A stretch of 64,000 bases of DNA from Bartonella vinsonii subsp. vinsonii. Lineage in GTDB: Bacteria; Pseudomonadota; Alphaproteobacteria; Rhizobiales; Rhizobiaceae. The stretch is taken from assembly GCF_902825235.1 (NCBI RefSeq), contig NZ_CADEAJ010000001.1, positions 65,096 through 129,095 of the forward strand, written 5' to 3'. Positions 21,542-34,228 of the stretch are shown here, in pieces (the first letter of the stretch is position 1; each line of letters begins with the position of its first letter). Both the position numbers and the translations under genes were made by a program. A model generated the notes under the pieces. That model made no database searches and was not told the DNA's origin. It saw only the letters and a list, made by a program, of their open reading frames with translations.

Positions 21542-21961
21542 AAATAGACTCCTTAGGAATGAAGGTAGATTAAGATTCTCATTTTTTTTACTGTAACATT
21601 TTAACCTCTAAATACAGATAAATAAATGAGTAATTTTATTTTAAAAAGCATAAACTTGCCCTTTTATCTCAGTTTATCCTACCCCATCTCATGCGCATGC
21701 AAAATATGATAATATAAAAGAAATGACGTATTGTATCCTAAATTACTTTGTATTGTGTCAAATAAACAGCATTACTGAAGTTGACACGGTGCGCTTCGCC
21801 TCTTATCTCTACTTTGACAATTAAAGTGAAAAATTGCACACCAACAAGTATAATGGTACCATTTACATCCAGTTATATGAAATGTCTTGTGGGTTGCAAA
21901 CACGGGGATGGTATATGAATAACCCAATGAGAGTAATAACAATTAAAAGAAAGGACCAGAG
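21542..21961. other. Divergent promoter region, parvulin gene / secA
   Basis: About 420 AT-rich bases separate two divergent genes. I see no open frame of note. A candidate secA promoter is listed separately. Confidence 0.45.
21781..21809 (+). promoter_or_regulatory. Candidate sigma-70 type promoter for secA
   Basis: TTGACA at 21781-21786 is followed after 17 bases by TATCTC at 21804-21809. This would give a secA leader of about 145 bases. The -35 is perfect and the -10 is moderate. Confidence 0.5.
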
Positions 21962-24679
21962 ATGGTCGGTTTAGGTGTCTTTGCACGTAAATTTTTTGGT
22001 TCAGCTCAGGAGAGACGTCTCAAGGTTCTTCGCCAAAAAGTTGTACAAATTAATGTTTTGGAAGAACAATTCGTGAAATTAAGCGACGCACAACTGCGTC
22101 AAAAAACTGACGCGTTTCGTAAACGCCTTGCCGAAAATGAAAGCATTGACCAGCTCCTACCAGAAGCTTTTGCAACTGCCCGTGAAGCAGCAAAACGTGT
22201 TTATGATATGCGTCCTTTTGATGTACAGCTCATTGGTGGAATGGTGCTCCATGATTGTGGCATTGCTGAAATGCGCACAGGTGAAGGTAAAACATTAATG
22301 GCAACTCTGCCAATTTATCTCAATGCCTTGGAAGGAAAAGGTGTCCATGTCGTCACGGTAAATGATTATCTTGCTAGTCGTGATGCAGAAACAATGGGGG
22401 AAATTTTCAGTTTTCTAGGATTAACAACGGGCGTGATTCTGCATGATCTCGATAATGATGCCCGCCGAGCAGCCTATGCATGTGACATTACCTATGCAAC
22501 AAATAACGAATTGGGCTTTGATTATCTGCGTGATAATATGGCCTTTGATCGTAATCAAATGGTTCAGCGTGGTCATCATTACGCAATTGTTGATGAAGTT
22601 GATTCAATCCTTATTGATGAAGCGCGTACTCCCCTTATCATTTCTGGTCCTCTAGAAGATCGCACCGACTTTTACAATCTTATTGATACATTTATTCCAG
22701 ACTTAACTCCAGAAGACTATGAAATAGATGAAAAACAAAAAACAACAACTTTTACTGAAGTTGGTACTGAAAAAATTGAAAAAATGCTTGAACAAGCTGG
22801 GCATCTTAAAGGTGAAAGTCTTTACGATATAGAAAATGTTGCTATCGTCCACCATGTCAATAACGCGCTAAAAGCCCATAAGCTGTTTGTTCGTGATAAG
22901 GATTACATTGTTCGCAATAATGAAATTGTTATTATCGACGAATTTACAGGTCGTATGATGCCAGGACGGCGTTATTCTGAAGGACTTCATCAAGCCCTAG
23001 AAGCTAAAGAGCATGTTGCTATTCAACCAGAAAATCAGACATTGGCTTCCATCACTTTTCAAAATTATTTTCGTATGTACAGAAAACTGTCTGGAATGAC
23101 GGGAACTGCCATAACAGAAGCCGAAGAATTCAGTAATATTTATGGTCTTGAAGTTGTAGAAGTTCCCACCAACTTACCAGTACAGCGTCTTGACGAAGAT
23201 GATGAAATTTATCGAACAGAAGAAGAAAAATATCGTGCTATTGTGCGTGATATCCGTCAAGCACACGAAAAAGGGCAACCTATTCTTGTTGGTACAACTT
23301 CTATTGAAAAGTCAGAACAATTAGCAGAGCGTTTGCGAAAAGAAGGTATTTCTGATTTTAGAGTCTTAAACGCCCGCTATCATGAGCAAGAAGCATACAT
23401 CATTGCGCAAGCAGGTGTTCCTGGAGCTTTAACAATTGCAACCAACATGGCTGGTCGTGGTACTGATATACAACTTGGTGGTAATGTCGAAATGCGTATC
23501 CGACAAGAATTACAGGATATGCCTGATGGAGCAGAGCGGACGGCTAAAATTGAAGAAATTAAAAAAGATGTTAAGCAGCTCAAAGAAAAAGCACTCGCTG
23601 CTGGTGGTCTTTACGTCATTGCTACTGAACGCCACGAAAGCCGCCGTATTGATAATCAGCTGCGTGGCCGTTCTGGTCGCCAAGGTGATCCTGGTCGCTC
23701 AAAATTCTTTCTCTCTCTTCAAGATGATCTTATGCGTATCTTCGGCTCAAACCGTATGGATGGCATGCTGCAGAAACTTGGATTGAAAGAAAATGAAGCC
23801 ATTACCCATCCGTGGATTAATAAAGCCCTCGAAAAAGCGCAAAAAAAAGTCGAGGCACGCAATTTTGAAATCCGTAAAAATTTGTTAAAATATGATGATG
23901 TCATGAATGACCAACGCAAAGTTATTTTTGAACAGCGTATGGAAGTCATGAATGCAGATAATTTAACAGATATGATCCTTGAAATGCGCAATGAAGTGAT
24001 TGATGATCTCGTAGAAGCCTATATCCCATCTGGAACATATTCTGAAAAATGGAATGTGAACGCCCTCCAAGAGGAAATTCACCAACTCTTCAATCTTGAG
24101 CTTCCAGTAGAAGAATGGGCAAAGGAAGATGGAATTGCTGAGGAACAAATTTTAGAACGCATATCAGATGCTGTCACCAAACTTGAAAATGAACGTACTG
24201 AACGCTACACTCCAGAAGTGATGGCTTACTTTCACAAAGCCATGTTACTTGAAACTATTGATACGTTATGGCGTGAACATCTGGTAAATTTAGATCATTT
24301 GCGTTCCGCTGTTGGTTTTCGAGGTTATGCACAACGAGATCCACTCAATGAGTATAAAACAGAGTCATTTGAACTCTTTCAGACCATGCTTAGGAATTTG
24401 CGCAGAGTCGTGACTTCTAAACTCATGCGTTTCGAAATCGTTCAACAACCCACAGAACCATTCATAGAGGAACAAAGCAATACTGATTCTTCTGTTTTTA
24501 ACGAACAAGGTAAGGAAAGTGGCTCAACTTTGTGGACGCGATCACAAGAAAATAGGTTTGTTGATCCGAAAGACCGTGACCCTAACGATTTTACGACATG
24601 GGGAAAAGTTGGACGTAATGAACGTTGTCCTTGTGGTTCAGAGAAAAAATACAAACACTGTCATGGAGCTTTTGTTTGA
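21962..24679 (+). CDS. secA: Protein translocase ATPase SecA
   Basis: SecA is the motor that pushes unfolded preproteins through SecYEG. The 905 residues contain the expected parts: Walker [12 protein letters not shown], the [19 protein letters not shown]alker B/DEAD-like region, the preprotein cross-linking domain, [37 protein letters not shown] and the C-terminal zinc-binding motif [14 protein letters not shown], which binds SecB and lipids. AAAGGA lies before the ATG. A Fur-family gene starts 12 bases after the stop. Confidence 0.98.
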   Translation: MVGLGVFARKFFGSAQERRLKVLRQKVVQINVLEEQFVKLSDAQLRQKTDAFRKRLAENESIDQLLPEAFATAREAAKRVYDMRPFDVQLIGGMVLHDCGIAEMRTGEGKTLMATLPIYLNALEGKGVHVVTVNDYLASRDAETMGEIFSFLGLTTGVILHDLDNDARRAAYACDITYATNNELGFDYLRDNMAFDRNQMVQRGHHYAIVDEVDSILIDEARTPLIISGPLEDRTDFYNLIDTFIPDLTPEDYEIDEKQKTTTFTEVGTEKIEKMLEQAGHLKGESLYDIENVAIVHHVNNALKAHKLFVRDKDYIVRNNEIVIIDEFTGRMMPGRRYSEGLHQALEAKEHVAIQPENQTLASITFQNYFRMYRKLSGMTGTAITEAEEFSNIYGLEVVEVPTNLPVQRLDEDDEIYRTEEEKYRAIVRDIRQAHEKGQPILVGTTSIEKSEQLAERLRKEGISDFRVLNARYHEQEAYIIAQAGVPGALTIATNMAGRGTDIQLGGNVEMRIRQELQDMPDGAERTAKIEEIKKDVKQLKEKALAAGGLYVIATERHESRRIDNQLRGRSGRQGDPGRSKFFLSLQDDLMRIFGSNRMDGMLQKLGLKENEAITHPWINKALEKAQKKVEARNFEIRKNLLKYDDVMNDQRKVIFEQRMEVMNADNLTDMILEMRNEVIDDLVEAYIPSGTYSEKWNVNALQEEIHQLFNLELPVEEWAKEDGIAEEQILERISDAVTKLENERTERYTPEVMAYFHKAMLLETIDTLWREHLVNLDHLRSAVGFRGYAQRDPLNEYKTESFELFQTMLRNLRRVVTSKLMRFEIVQQPTEPFIEEQSNTDSSVFNEQGKESGSTLWTRSQENRFVDPKDRDPNDFTTWGKVGRNERCPCGSEKKYKHCHGAFV

Positions 24680-24691
24680 ACAACCAATACA

Positions 24692-25117
24692 ATGAAGAAG
24701 ATGAATGAGAAGCGAAATTATGAACAGGAATTACGTACTGCGGGTCTAAGAGTAACACGTCAAAGGCGTATTATTCTGGATATTTTGACTGATACAAATG
24801 ACCATCCGAACGCGTTTGAAATTTTTCAGCGCGCTCACAAAATCGATTCGAGTATTTCGCTATCGACTGTTTACCGAACCATGAAAACATTAGAAGGAAA
24901 TGGTGCTATTCATCGCCATACCTTTAGTGGCGGACCGTCTCGTTTTGAACAAGCAGATGGGCATCATCATGATCATCTCATTGATGTAGAAACAGGGCAA
25001 GTTATCGAATTTCACTCTGATATCATTGAAAAGCTGCAAGAAGAAATCGCCAAATCCCTTGGCTATGATATTATTCACCATCGTCTTGAACTTTATGGGA
25101 AAAAACGCAACTCTTAA
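24692..25117 (+). CDS. fur: Fur-family ferric/manganese uptake regulator
   Basis: This is a metal-responsive transcriptional repressor of 141 residues. The winged-helix DNA-binding half is clear ([33 protein letters not shown]). The metal site [18 protein letters not shown] and the C-terminal RLELYGKK follow. It lacks the CxxC zinc pairs of E. coli Fur, as is usual for alphaproteobacterial Fur/Mur proteins. The signal could therefore be Fe(II) or Mn(II). It follows secA by 12 bases, so it is probably cotranscribed with it. In-frame ATGs at 24692 and 24701 are both possible starts. Confidence 0.9.
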   Translation: MKKMNEKRNYEQELRTAGLRVTRQRRIILDILTDTNDHPNAFEIFQRAHKIDSSISLSTVYRTMKTLEGNGAIHRHTFSGGPSRFEQADGHHHDHLIDVETGQVIEFHSDIIEKLQEEIAKSLGYDIIHHRLELYGKKRNS

Positions 25118-25286
25118 AGAGCTAATTTCGTATGTGTCATTAAAAAGCACTTCATACAAATGGGATTTTATACAAGTTTATCTAGTTTTCATTGGCAAGA
25201 AAGTTTTTCTGCTTTATTACCCTCTTTTAGCTGATGCTATAAAGTCATCAATTACCAATATTATAACAAATTAGGCCAATATTATC

Positions 25287-26362
25287 ATGGTTTCTCTGCC
25301 AAAAGATCGTATGACACAGCTTGAAAAGCGCTTTGAAATAATTGAAAGCCAAATGGCCCAAAGCCCAAATGCTGAGACATATGTAAAATTAGCTTCTGAA
25401 TATGCAGAATTACAGCCAATTGTTCATTCCATACGCGCATTAAATGCCCTTTACAGAGAGATTACAGAATTGGAGACTCTCATCAGTGATAAGCTAACAG
25501 ATATAGAAATGCGTAACCTCGCCCAAGAAGAGATACCATTATTATATCAGAAAATGGAACAATTTGAGCAAGAACTCCAGATTCTTCTTTTACCTAAAGA
25601 TGTTGCTGATGAAAAAAGTGCCATTGTTGAAATTCGAGCAGGAACAGGAGGATCAGAAGCAGCGCTTTTTGCTGGTGATCTTTTTCGCATGTATGAACGG
25701 TATGCTGCTTCTCATAACTGGAAAGTTGAAGTCGTTTCACTTAGTGAGGGAGAAGTTGGTGGATATAAAGAAATTATTGCAACCATTTCAGGAAAAGGTG
25801 TCTTTTCTAAATTGAAATTTGAATCAGGTGTTCATCGTGTGCAACGCATCCCTGAAACAGAAACAAGTGGACGTATCCATACATCTGCTGCTACTGTTGC
25901 AGTGCTTCCAGAGGCTGAAGAAATTGATATTGAAATTCGTTCGGAAGATCTTCGTATTGATACAATGCGCGCATCTGGGGCAGGAGGACAACACGTCAAT
26001 ACAACCGATTCAGCTGTTCGTATCACACATATTCCAACAGGAATCATGGTTGTACAAGCAGAAAAATCTCAGCACCAAAACCGTGCACGGGCACTGCAAA
26101 TTTTACGTGCGCGCTTATTCGATATCGAACGACAAAAAGCGGAAAGTGAGCGATCAGCATCCCGTAAAAACCAAGTTGGCTCTGGTGACAGATCAGAACG
26201 TATCCGTACCTATAATTTCCCTCAAGGGCGTGTCACTGATCATCGTATTAATCTGACTTTGTATAAACTTGATCGTATTTTGGAAGGAGATCTCGATGAA
26301 CTTATTCATGCACTTATATCCAATCATCAAACAGCGCTCCTAGCGGAAATGGATAATCATGA

Positions 26363-26366
<4 letters not shown>
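25287..26366 (+). CDS. prfA: Peptide chain release factor 1
   Basis: RF1 recognises UAA and UAG and triggers release of the finished protein. The 359 residues contain the PCRF domain ([20 protein letters not shown]), the GGQ catalytic motif in [20 protein letters not shown], and a PxT-type recognition region at about 185-195 ([20 protein letters not shown]). Its last bases overlap the start of prmC (ATGA). Confidence 0.98.
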
Positions 26367-28212
<1,846 letters not shown>

Positions 28213-30318
28213 CTATAGACTACATGAAACACAGCCATCCACTTGCGTTCCACTCAACGCCACTTGCCGTAATCGTACATAATAAATACTTTTTATGCCT
28301 TTTTTCCAAGCATAAATTTGTGCACGATTAATATCACGCGTGGTGGCAGTATCAGGAAAAAACAACGTTAACGAAAGACCTTGATCCACATGCTGTGTGG
28401 CAGCAGCATAGGTATCAATAATTTTTTCAGGACCAATCTCATAAGCATCCTGATAGAAATTCAAATTCGTATTATCCATATAAGGAGCAGGATAATAAAC
28501 GCGCCCAATTTTTCCCTCTTTACGAATCTCAATCTTTGAAGCAATCGGATGAATAGAAGATGTCGCATGATTAATATAAGAAATCGAGCCCGTGGGAGGA
28601 ACAGCCTGCAAATTGCGATTATAAAGCCCATATTCAACCACTAAATTCTTGAGTTCCTGCCAATCCTTTTGGTCTGGTATAACAATATTATTACGCGCAA
28701 AAAGCTCCTGTACAATCGCAAATTGCGGTTTCCATTCTTTCTCAAGATATTTTGCAAAAAAACGGCCATCTGCATAAGCCGACTTCTCAAATCCCGCAAA
28801 TACCTGCTGACGTTCGCGTGCAATTAAATTGGAGGAACGTATTGCATGATACGTCACAATATAAAAATAGATATTGGTGAAATCAATCGCTTCTGGAGAG
28901 CCATAATAAATCTGTTCACGCGCTAAAAAACCATGCAAATTCATCTGTCCTAAACCAATCGCATGACTTTCGGCATTGCCTTTCGCAATAGAAGGCACAC
29001 ACGCAATATCACTCATATCAGAAACAGCCGTAAGAGCACGAACAGCAGCTTCCACTGTCCGCCCAAAATCATGACTTTCCATTGCTTTGGCAATATTCAT
29101 TGAACCAAGATTACAGGATATATCACTTCCGATAGTGCGATAAGTTAAATCCGTCTCTAATTCACTCGCCTCACTCACCTGCAAAATTTCTGAACATAAA
29201 TTGCTCATACTAATGCGACCTGCAATCGGGTTCGTTCGATTGGCAGTATCCTCAAATAAAATATAAGGATAACCTGATTCAAATTGAATTTCCGCTAATG
29301 TCTGGAAAAAAACACGCGCACTTATTTTCTTTTTACGAATCTTTGCATTATCAACAAAAGAGCGATAATGTTCCGTCACAGAAATATCGCTAAAGGGTTT
29401 CCCTGTAACACGCTCAATATCATAAGGTGAGAACAGATACATATCCTCATTATTACGTGCAAGTTCAAAAGTAATATCAGGTATTACCACACCAAGTGAA
29501 AGAGTTTTAATTCTGACTTTTTCATCAGCGTTCTCGCGCTTTGTATCCAAAAACTTCATAATATCTAAATGATGTGCATGTAAATAAACAGCACCAGCCC
29601 CTTGCCGTGCACCAAGTTGATTGGCATAAGAAAAAGAATCTTCTAAAAGTTTCATCACAGGTAATACACCTGAAGATTGATTTTCTATTTGCTTGATTGG
29701 CGCCCCCGCCTCCCGCAAATTAGTTAAACAAAGCGCCACACCTCCACCACGTTTTGAAAGCTGTAAAGCAGAATTGACCGAACGACCTATCGATTCCATA
29801 TTGTCTTCAACACGCAATAAAAAACACGAAACCAATTCGCCCCGTTGTTTTTTTCCTGCATTCAAAAATGTCGGGGTCGCTGGTTGGAACCGACCTGTAA
29901 TAATCTCATCTACAAAAATCTCAGCAAGAGCTTTATTCCCTTGTGCTAAATATAAAGCAACAAGGCAAACACGATCCTCATAACGCTCAAGATAACGCTT
30001 CCCATCAAAAGTCTTCAGTGTGTAGCTGGTATAGTACTTAAATGCGCCCAAAAAAGTAGGAAAACGAAACTTAAATGCATAAGCACGTTTGAAAAGTTTT
30101 TTGATAAAAGAAAAATCATAAAGCTCAAACAAAGCCTTTTCATAGTAACCTTCCTCTATCAAATAGTCTATTTTTTCCTTAAGATTGTGAAAAAAAACCG
30201 TGTTTTGATTAACATGCTGGAGAAAATATTGCCGCGCGGCAAGCCGATCCATATCAAATTGGATATGACCATTTTCATCATAAAGATTAAGCATTGCATT
30301 CAATGCGTGATAATCCAT
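28213..30318 (-). CDS. nrdE: Class Ib ribonucleotide reductase, alpha subunit (catalytic)
   Basis: NrdE reduces ribonucleoside diphosphates to deoxyribonucleotides. The protein is highly conserved with enterobacterial NrdE ([70 protein letters not shown]). The C-terminal GCVSCSL holds the redox-active Cys pair that is re-reduced by NrdH. The frame can be opened upstream to a TTG inside nrdI, but the ATG at 30318 has AGGA six bases upstream and starts at the conserved [10 protein letters not shown], giving 701 residues. Confidence 0.97.
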   Translation of the reverse strand: MDYHALNAMLNLYDENGHIQFDMDRLAARQYFLQHVNQNTVFFHNLKEKIDYLIEEGYYEKALFELYDFSFIKKLFKRAYAFKFRFPTFLGAFKYYTSYTLKTFDGKRYLERYEDRVCLVALYLAQGNKALAEIFVDEIITGRFQPATPTFLNAGKKQRGELVSCFLLRVEDNMESIGRSVNSALQLSKRGGGVALCLTNLREAGAPIKQIENQSSGVLPVMKLLEDSFSYANQLGARQGAGAVYLHAHHLDIMKFLDTKRENADEKVRIKTLSLGVVIPDITFELARNNEDMYLFSPYDIERVTGKPFSDISVTEHYRSFVDNAKIRKKKISARVFFQTLAEIQFESGYPYILFEDTANRTNPIAGRISMSNLCSEILQVSEASELETDLTYRTIGSDISCNLGSMNIAKAMESHDFGRTVEAAVRALTAVSDMSDIACVPSIAKGNAESHAIGLGQMNLHGFLAREQIYYGSPEAIDFTNIYFYIVTYHAIRSSNLIARERQQVFAGFEKSAYADGRFFAKYLEKEWKPQFAIVQELFARNNIVIPDQKDWQELKNLVVEYGLYNRNLQAVPPTGSISYINHATSSIHPIASKIEIRKEGKIGRVYYPAPYMDNTNLNFYQDAYEIGPEKIIDTYAAATQHVDQGLSLTLFFPDTATTRDINRAQIYAWKKGIKSIYYVRLRQVALSGTQVDGCVSCSL

Positions 30319-30344
30319 GATTTGTCCTGATTTCTGCGATTGTT

Positions 30345-30743
30345 CTATATCGATTGTTTCCAAAATCTTTCCAATCCCTTCTTTACACAAATAACGTCTT
30401 CATCAGTTCCACGTAGCTCAAAACGATAAAGGCAAGGTACAAAACATTTTTCAGAAATGATCTTACTCGCTAAATTATAATAGCGACCAAAATTGCGATT
30501 CCCACCACCAATAACACCACGAATTAATTTGCGATTCTCTACCTCATTGAGAAAACGAATAACTGCTTTTGGAACAGCCATTCTCCCTTCACCATCTGCA
30601 TATGTAGGAACAACTAATACATAAGGCTCATCAACTAACACAGACGTTTTTCTTTTATCAATCTTGAAAAGTCGTTGACCAAGCTGAGAGACAAAATGTT
30701 CAGTATTACCCGTTGCACTCGAATAATAAACAATAAGTCCCAT
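30345..30743 (-). CDS. nrdI: Flavodoxin-like protein NrdI
   Basis: NrdI is a small FMN protein that supplies oxidant for assembling the manganese-tyrosyl radical in NrdF. The 132 residues have the FMN phosphate loop [12 protein letters not shown], then PTYADGEG and [17 protein letters not shown], all characteristic of NrdI. The ATG at 30743 overlaps the nrdH stop (TAATG). The stop lies 26 bases before the nrdE start. Confidence 0.95.
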   Translation of the reverse strand: MGLIVYYSSATGNTEHFVSQLGQRLFKIDKRKTSVLVDEPYVLVVPTYADGEGRMAVPKAVIRFLNEVENRKLIRGVIGGGNRNFGRYYNLASKIISEKCFVPCLYRFELRGTDEDVICVKKGLERFWKQSI

Positions 30744-30967
30744 TAAACACAAAGACCGCTAATCATATCTGGTCTAAATCCAGACCAATGATTTTCACCA
30801 CAAACTACGACAGGAACTTGACGATATCCTAGAGATTGAACAAAAATATATGCTTGTTCATCACGGGAAATATCTACAACCCGATAATGAATGCCTTTAG
30901 CATCAAGGGCACGGCGCGTAGCATCACATTGGACGCAAGATGGTTTACTATAAATAGTGATAGGCAT
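30743..30967 (-). CDS. nrdH: Glutaredoxin-like protein NrdH
   Basis: NrdH is the thioredoxin-like hydrogen donor for the class Ib reductase. The 74 residues start [20 protein letters not shown] with the CVQC active site and end with [13 protein letters not shown], matching the WSGFRPD signature of NrdH. A TTG nine bases upstream also opens the frame, but the ATG at 30967 is the better start. It is the first gene of nrdHIEF. Upstream lie ~690 gene-free bases shared with znuC. Confidence 0.95.
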   Translation of the reverse strand: MPITIYSKPSCVQCDATRRALDAKGIHYRVVDISRDEQAYIFVQSLGYRQVPVVVCGENHWSGFRPDMISGLCV

Positions 30968-31662
30968 TTTCTTCAACTTTCACAATTTCAAAAAAATCAC
31001 CCCTCAAAGGGTTAATTCTGGCAATTTTATAGATAACTCAAGAATAATAAAAAACAGAAATTGTACACAAACATATAGGACTCGACTCTTGTTCAATAAC
31101 ACATAGCTTCCTGAACATAACGAAAATTCCCATCAAACATTCAAAAAATTATGATGAAAATAAATGATTATTCTACAACTTAAATGGTACCCCCCCTCAG
31201 TTATAAAACAATCTTTTGCTTGCATTACAATTCCCTCCTAATGCCTCAAAAAATAAAGCCCCAGCAGCCATTTCCTCATAGCTCAGCTTTACTCTTTCAC
31301 GACAAAAATCAATTACAAAAACGAAAGGAAATTCCCCCGAGAGAGACATGCCCACAGAAACACAACCCTCTTCTTGGTCAATAAACTCTTTACAATCACA
31401 TTATGGAAATAACTTAGACACCAAACGAAACACTATACCCTCACTTGTGCTTATTTAGAATCACCAATCATTTTGATACTATATGTAGTATACACACTCT
31501 CTCTTTCGTCAAGGAAAATTCAATCATTATTTTGAATTTTCCACGATCTTCCCACTGAAATTTTCGACTCTAAAAAATATATGTAATAATATAACATTTT
31601 GTTGACAGACGTTATATTATTACATAACTTTCGAAGATCAATAATCAAAGGTGGTATAAATT
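30968..31662. other. Long divergent regulatory region, nrdH / znuC
   Basis: About 695 bases separate nrdHIEF (minus) from znuCBA (plus). On the znuC side there are two mirrored operators (listed separately). At 31476-31491 lies ATACTATATGTAGTAT, with 6-base arms and a TATG centre, which resembles the NrdR box consensus CwATATaTwG. It is ~510 bases from nrdH, so its target is unclear. The remaining ~450 bases hold no convincing gene. A 13-codon minus-strand open frame begins at 31279, but I see no support for it. Confidence 0.5.
31581..31625 (+). promoter_or_regulatory. Twin mirrored Zur-like operators around the -35 box of znuCBA
   Basis: ATGTAATAATATAAC (31581-31595) and its exact reverse complement GTTATATTATTACAT (31611-31625) are separated by 15 bases that contain TTGACA (31602-31607). 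Each arm is itself an imperfect palindrome resembling the TGTTATANTATAACA-type operator of zinc repressors (Zur). The pair lies 38 bases upstream of the znuC ATG. Binding there would block RNA polymerase, so zinc-dependent repression is the likely function. The regulator identity is inferred. Confidence 0.7.
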
Positions 31663-32415
31663 ATGGGGCTGTATTTCGATAGTGCAACATTAGGTTATGG
31701 GAGCAGGATAGCTATAAAAAACTTTTCCGCAAAGTTAAAAGCTGGCTCGTTGGTAGCAATAATGGGTGATAACGGTGCCGGAAAATCTACATTACTGAAA
31801 GCCATCGCCGGATTGATTAAACCTCTCAAAGGTAAAATCACAAAACAGAAGAAAAGCCAGATTGCTTATCTTGCACAACAATGTGATATAGATCAAACAT
31901 TTCCAATTGATGTAGAAGCACTTATCAAAACGGGATTATGGTCTTTTTGTGGATTATGGAAAAACCAGCGCCCTTATTACGCTAAAATTCAGAATGCACT
32001 TGAAATGGTTGGACTCAAGACACTTGCATCCCGTTCACTGGATACACTCTCAAGTGGACAATTACAACGTGCCCTTTTTGCACGTATTATTATTCAAGAT
32101 GCTGATATTATATTGCTTGATGAACCTTTCAATGGTGTAGATCGTAATACCCAAAAAGACCTTCTTACCTTGATCACACATTGGCAAAAACAAGGGCGGA
32201 CAGTTCTTACAGCACTCCATGACCCCCTCGTTGTGCAAGAATATTTTCCACAAATGATTCAAATTAACAGACAAAACGCCTTTTATGGAGAGACAACACA
32301 GTTTTTCGATGACAACATTCATCACGTTATACCCTCTCTCACATCCAGCTCTTTACGTCTTAGCGCTCTAAAGCCACATTTTCCTTTCAATGATTCTTGC
32401 TCTGTTAGGGTATAA
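31663..32415 (+). CDS. znuC: Zinc-type metal ABC transporter, ATP-binding protein
   Basis: This is the ATPase of a cluster-9 (Zn/Mn) ABC importer. The 250 residues have Walker A GDNGAGKSTLLKAIAG, ABC signature LSSGQLQRALFARI, Walker B DADIILLDEPFNGVD and the switch His in LTALHDPLV. GGTGG precedes the ATG. It is the first gene of a three-gene operon with gaps of only 3 and 1 bases. The operator upstream favours zinc as substrate, though manganese or iron cannot be excluded. Confidence 0.9.
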   Translation: MGLYFDSATLGYGSRIAIKNFSAKLKAGSLVAIMGDNGAGKSTLLKAIAGLIKPLKGKITKQKKSQIAYLAQQCDIDQTFPIDVEALIKTGLWSFCGLWKNQRPYYAKIQNALEMVGLKTLASRSLDTLSSGQLQRALFARIIIQDADIILLDEPFNGVDRNTQKDLLTLITHWQKQGRTVLTALHDPLVVQEYFPQMIQINRQNAFYGETTQFFDDNIHHVIPSLTSSSLRLSALKPHFPFNDSCSVRV

Positions 32416-32418
32416 GAC

Positions 32419-33300
32419 GTGTACGAATTTTTTCTTGCTCCCTTCGTTGATTTTCATTTTATGCAAAGCGCCCTTCTTGGTTCTGTCCTGCTATCTACCA
32501 GTGCTTGTCCTGTTGGTGTATTTTTGATGTTACGCGGAATGAGTTTAATAGGAGATGCTATATCCCATGCCATTCTTCCTGGTGTTGCAGCTGCTTTTCT
32601 CATTTGTGGTTTCTCGCTCATATCTATGACACTTGGCGGTATCTTAGCTGGCATTATTGTTGCTTTAGCAACCGCCTTAATTTCACGAAATAGCTTTCAA
32701 AAAGAAGACGCATCGATGACTGTCTTTTATCTTATTGCACTCGCAGCAGGCGTCATTCTTGTTTCACTAAAAAATTCAGCGATTGATCTGCTCCACCTCT
32801 TATTTGGTTCAGTGCTTGCACTTGATACACAAGCTCTTTTGCTCATCACCGTTATAATGCTCATTACAATGTGCAGTCTGTGTATTTTCTGGCGCGCATT
32901 TGTATTAGAAAGCTTTGACCCTCTCTTTTTTAAGTCACTTTCTCCACTGAGTAAATATGTTCATATATTACTGCTCGGACTTGTCGTATTGAATTTGGTT
33001 GGCGGTTTCCAATCACTAGGAACATTACTTTCTGTTGGCATTATGATGATTCCCGCTATTACAGCTCGTTTTTGGCTTTCCCGTCTGGGGGCCATCTGCA
33101 TACTCTCTATTTTCTTAGGAATCCTGGCGAGCATCTGTGGACTACTGCTTTCTTTTCACCTGTCGCTTCCCTCTGGTCCTTCTATCATTATTGCCGCAGG
33201 GTTTATGTACCTTCTTTCCTGCTTAGTAAGTCCACGCGGTTTTATTGTAGCATGGTTTCCCCATCTCTTTCATACATCTCTCTTCACCTTAAGGAAATAA
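32419..33300 (+). CDS. znuB: Zinc-type metal ABC transporter, permease
   Basis: This ABC-3 family inner-membrane permease has 293 residues and about 8 hydrophobic segments. The N-terminal LRGMSLIGDAISHAILPGVA is the typical ZnuB/MntB coupling region. LVGGFQSLGTLLSVGIMMIP is also conserved. The start is a GTG three bases after the znuC stop. It forms the channel partnered by ZnuC and ZnuA. Confidence 0.9.
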   Translation: MYEFFLAPFVDFHFMQSALLGSVLLSTSACPVGVFLMLRGMSLIGDAISHAILPGVAAAFLICGFSLISMTLGGILAGIIVALATALISRNSFQKEDASMTVFYLIALAAGVILVSLKNSAIDLLHLLFGSVLALDTQALLLITVIMLITMCSLCIFWRAFVLESFDPLFFKSLSPLSKYVHILLLGLVVLNLVGGFQSLGTLLSVGIMMIPAITARFWLSRLGAICILSIFLGILASICGLLLSFHLSLPSGPSIIIAAGFMYLLSCLVSPRGFIVAWFPHLFHTSLFTLRK

Positions 33301-33301
33301 C

Positions 33302-34228
33302 GTGCTTAAATTTATTCAAAAATTGGTCCTTCTCGAAACTCTCTTCGTATTTACCATTTTTCCATTTTCTGCTTCCGCCCATAATAAGATTAAAGTTGTC
33401 GTGAGTTTTTCTATTCTTGCAGATTTGGTGAAAAATGTAGGAGGTGATCATATTTCTATGACCACTCTTATCGGCCCTAATGCGAACACCCATACTTATG
33501 AACCTACCCCCCATGATGCAAAAATTCTTAAAAATGCCCATATTATTTTCATCAATGGGCTTCATTTAGAAGGTTTCATCAACCGTCTCATCACAGCAAG
33601 TGATACAAAAGCACTTCTTATCGAAGTGAGTGATAACATTTCTGCCCTCGAAATTAAAAATCAAGAACAAAGTGACCAACAACATCACCACCACAGCGAT
33701 ATAGATCCACATGCTTGGCAAACTATCCCTAATGTTGAAATCTATATCAAAAATATTGCTACTGCTTTTTGTACAATCGATCAACAATCCTGTACGAGCT
33801 ATAGAAAGAATTCTGAAGCCTACATCAAAAAGTTAAAAGCAACACAAAAAATACTTAAAGCAAAGATTGCCACTATCCCCAAAGATAAGCGTGTTATTAT
33901 CACGTCTCATGATGCCTTTGGCTATTTTGCTCAAGAATACGGCTTCATTATACTTGCACCTCAAAGTGCTTCAACAGAAACTGAAGCCACAGCAACTGAT
34001 GTTGCCAAACTTATTAAACAAATTAAAGCGAATAAAGCAGCCGCACTGTTTGTGGAAAACATTTCTAATTCTCGTCTTATAAAACAAATTTCAAAAGAAA
34101 CAGGTTTGAAAATTGGCGGAACACTGTATTCTGATGCATTGTCGGACGAAAATGGACCTGCTGCAACTTATCTCAATATGATGGAACATAATGTAAATAC
34201 CATTATTGAGGCAATCATAAAACATTAA
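33302..34228 (+). CDS. znuA: Zinc-type metal ABC transporter, periplasmic binding protein
   Basis: This is a cluster-9 solute-binding protein of 308 residues. A signal peptide covers ~1-26 (cleavage near SASA-H). Metal-ligand candidates are His64 in GPNANTHTYEPTP, His137 in DIDPHAW, and the SHDAFGYFAQEYGF segment. A short His-rich loop (HHHH at 128-131), typical of zinc-binding ZnuA, precedes the second ligand. The start is GTG, 1 base after the znuB stop. Related Mn-binding proteins usually lack the His loop, which supports zinc. Confidence 0.9.
   Translation: MLKFIQKLVLLETLFVFTIFPFSASAHNKIKVVVSFSILADLVKNVGGDHISMTTLIGPNANTHTYEPTPHDAKILKNAHIIFINGLHLEGFINRLITASDTKALLIEVSDNISALEIKNQEQSDQQHHHHSDIDPHAWQTIPNVEIYIKNIATAFCTIDQQSCTSYRKNSEAYIKKLKATQKILKAKIATIPKDKRVIITSHDAFGYFAQEYGFIILAPQSASTETEATATDVAKLIKQIKANKAAALFVENISNSRLIKQISKETGLKIGGTLYSDALSDENGPAATYLNMMEHNVNTIIEAIIKH

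Noticed and set aside
30319..30390. TTG-started N-terminal extension of nrdE overlapping nrdI
   Set aside because: ATG 30318 has a good ribosome site and begins at the conserved NrdE N-terminus.
31238..31279. 13-codon minus-strand frame with Trp, resembling a leader peptide
   Set aside because: There is no clear ribosome site and no attenuator hairpins could be identified.
31184..31384. 66-codon plus-strand open frame in the nrdH-znuC gap
   Set aside because: It has no ribosome site, unusual composition and no recognisable features. It is likely chance.
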